The position numbers and the translations under genes were made by a program. This document shows positions 63,007 to 64,000 of a DNA stretch of 64,000 bases, piece after piece; position 1 is the first letter of the stretch; every line of letters begins with the position of its first letter. The notes under the pieces were generated by a model. The model made no database searches. It was not told where the DNA came from and saw only the letters and a program-made list of their open reading frames with translations. The DNA is from Brevibacillus brevis NBRC 100599. Its GTDB lineage: Bacteria > Bacillota > Bacilli > Brevibacillales > Brevibacillaceae. The stretch spans positions 1,482,001 to 1,546,000 of the forward strand of contig NC_012491.1 in assembly GCF_000010165.1 (NCBI RefSeq), given 5' to 3'.

Positions 63007-63066
63007 TTACAATGATTATTATTTAATAAATGATTCAGTAAGTCAAGTTTTTTATAATGATTATAA
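63007..63066 (-). promoter_or_regulatory. PerR-controlled ahpCF promoter
   Basis: Reverse strand TTGACT (63046-63041), 17 nt, AATAAT (63023-63018). A perfect PerR/Fur-type box TTATAATGATTATAA is at 63052-63066 beside the -35, and a second (TTACAATGATTATTA, 13/15) at 63007-63021 overlaps the -10. Two boxes flanking the promoter predict peroxide-inducible expression. Confidence 0.88.
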
Positions 63067-63239
63067 TGTGATAATTTTTACAAGCCGTTTTCTCCATTAT
63101 TTAGTATGATTCGAACGGCATAAGAGTATTCGTTTGCTGCATGAAAAATTGCCGATTCGTTCGTAGAAACCAGACGGAATGTTTTACGTATGAAATAAAG
63201 GGAGCATGGACAGTGGAATAAACATACAGGAGTGATGAT

Positions 63240-63731
63240 ATGCCTTCTCGAATTAGCGCACCACAGAAGAGCTTGTCCAAGGATGCGTTCAAGGTAGAGC
63301 TTATTACTGCGGGGATTACGGTTGTAATCGGGCTTGTTATTTTGACCGTTCTTTATTATCTAGATAATCGTTTTGCCTGGAAGGAATGGATGGGATGGTG
63401 TTTGCACGGATTGCTCGTTATCGGTGTGATCGCGACGATCTGGTCTTTTGTCGAGCCGTATTTTTTATATAAAAGCTGGCGGTATGATATCGATGAGGAT
63501 TTCCTGCAAATGAAATTCGGGGTGATCACAGAGAAACATTTCCTTGTTCCCATGACGAAAATTCAAGCAGTCTCTACGAAACAAGGACCAATTTTGCGAA
63601 AGTACGGGCTGTACACCATCTCGATTAAAACAATGGGCTCCTCACACGAAATTCCAGGGTTGCCGGGGGATGTCGCTTCTCAATTGAGAGAACAGATTGC
63701 ACACTACGCCAAATTAAAGGAAGTGGAGTAG
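63240..63731 (+). CDS. ydbS: YdbS-like PH-domain membrane protein
   Basis: A 163-residue protein with two membrane helices (about 22-42 and 53-73) and a bacterial PH domain (bPH2; YDIDEDFLQMKFGVITEKHFLVPMTKIQAV). YdbS/YdbT pairs in B. subtilis are linked to resistance to a bacteriocin-like peptide (amylocyclicin); shared function is inference. RBS AGGAGTG before ATG 63240. Confidence 0.82.
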   Translation: MPSRISAPQKSLSKDAFKVELITAGITVVIGLVILTVLYYLDNRFAWKEWMGWCLHGLLVIGVIATIWSFVEPYFLYKSWRYDIDEDFLQMKFGVITEKHFLVPMTKIQAVSTKQGPILRKYGLYTISIKTMGSSHEIPGLPGDVASQLREQIAHYAKLKEVE

Positions 63732-63733
63732 TG

Positions 63734-64000
63734 ATGGAAGCAAAACGATACCATCCACTAACGATCCTTTTTGATCTCATCATCCAAGTTAAGCATCTGT
63801 TTTTTCCTGCGTTGATTCTGTTTGTGTTCAACCATGACGCGACAAACGCATTCATTACATACGGGAGAATTGCTTTTTACATCTATGTAGGAGGGATGCT
63901 GGCCTATCTGCTTTTGAAATGGGTTTCGTATAAGTATAGGCTGGATGATACGGCTTTCCATCTTTACGAAGGGATTCTTACGAAGAAAAAGCAAACGATC
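63734..64000 (+). CDS. ydbT: YdbT-like PH-domain protein, 5' part only
   Basis: Opens 2 nt after the ydbS stop (MEAKRYHPLTILFDLIIQVK); two helices and the beginning of a bPH2 domain (YRLDDTAFHLYEGILTKKK) are visible before the window ends. The partner of the upstream gene. Confidence 0.75.
   Translation, partial: MEAKRYHPLTILFDLIIQVKHLFFPALILFVFNHDATNAFITYGRIAFYIYVGGMLAYLLLKWVSYKYRLDDTAFHLYEGILTKKKQTI

Noticed and set aside
1..64000. tRNA, rRNA, prophage, integrase or insertion-sequence transposase genes
   Set aside because: None could be recognised in either strand.

Overview
The window reads as the chromosome of a low-to-mid GC, spore-forming, S-layer-bearing Gram-positive of the Brevibacillus / Paenibacillaceae type. 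This is an inference from three SLH-domain-related secreted proteins, an exosporium-like protein, strong GGAGG ribosome sites with frequent GTG/TTG starts, and Bacillus-type regulons (CIRCE, PerR, MntR, MerR and LacI operators). I see no rRNA, tRNA, CRISPR array, phage or complete insertion sequence. Gene density is high, and most genes sit in short operons closed by clear intrinsic terminators.

Layout. 1-6.3 kb: an end fragment of an NTF2-like gene, an SRPBCC protein, and a BceAB/YxdLM-type peptide-detoxification module (ATPase, permease, YxeA, response regulator, kinase). 6.3-13 kb: a VanZ-RDD fusion, a DUF4253 protein, a CoxG-like SRPBCC protein, a DUF1801 protein, a MalT-like LuxR activator and a medium-chain dehydrogenase. 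13-20.6 kb: DegV, an amidohydrolase beside a very large GNAT fusion, an exosporium-like protein, a broken exonuclease gene and a DUF418 membrane protein. 20.7-29.6 kb: a FIVAR/SLH surface protein, a TraB-family secreted protein, DoxX, an alpha/beta hydrolase behind a long structured RNA leader, and 2,3-butanediol dehydrogenase with a divergent LacI regulator, then a cyclase and a VOC protein. 29.7-34.7 kb: a secreted serine-beta-lactamase-like protein with SLH domains, a two-component system, and a chloramphenicol acetyltransferase with a classical translational attenuator. 34.8-44.8 kb: a PstS-like protein, htpG under a CIRCE element, an SDR/MerR pair with a 19-bp-spacer promoter, a tandem MerR protein lacking a normal start codon, adenine deaminase and an amino-acid permease. 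45.1-48.6 kb: an MntR-boxed manganese ABC transporter and a YebC regulator.

48.6-51.6 kb is the most unusual stretch. Copies of two large imperfect palindromes, named A and B here, are arranged A-B-A, then an AT-rich two-gene cassette (a secreted matrixin-like metalloprotease and an unrecognised exported protein), then A-B. The two B copies differ by paired substitutions that preserve the stem. 51.6-64 kb: a siderophore-binding lipoprotein, VOC genes (one truncated), a BmrCD/YheIH-like heterodimeric ABC exporter, a methyltransferase/MBL operon, a prohibitin-like protein, PerR-boxed ahpCF, and a YdbS/YdbT pair running off the end.

The best candidates for something new are the transcribed leader at about 24484-24805 (sigma-A promoter, 19-codon upstream ORF inside a hairpin, mutually exclusive stems, terminator) controlling a possible antibiotic-inactivating hydrolase, and the A/B palindromic elements. 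Several genes here look like self-defence against antibiotics or peptides: the Bce module, chloramphenicol acetyltransferase, the BmrCD-like exporter and perhaps the leader-controlled hydrolase. Two of these carry upstream-peptide attenuators.
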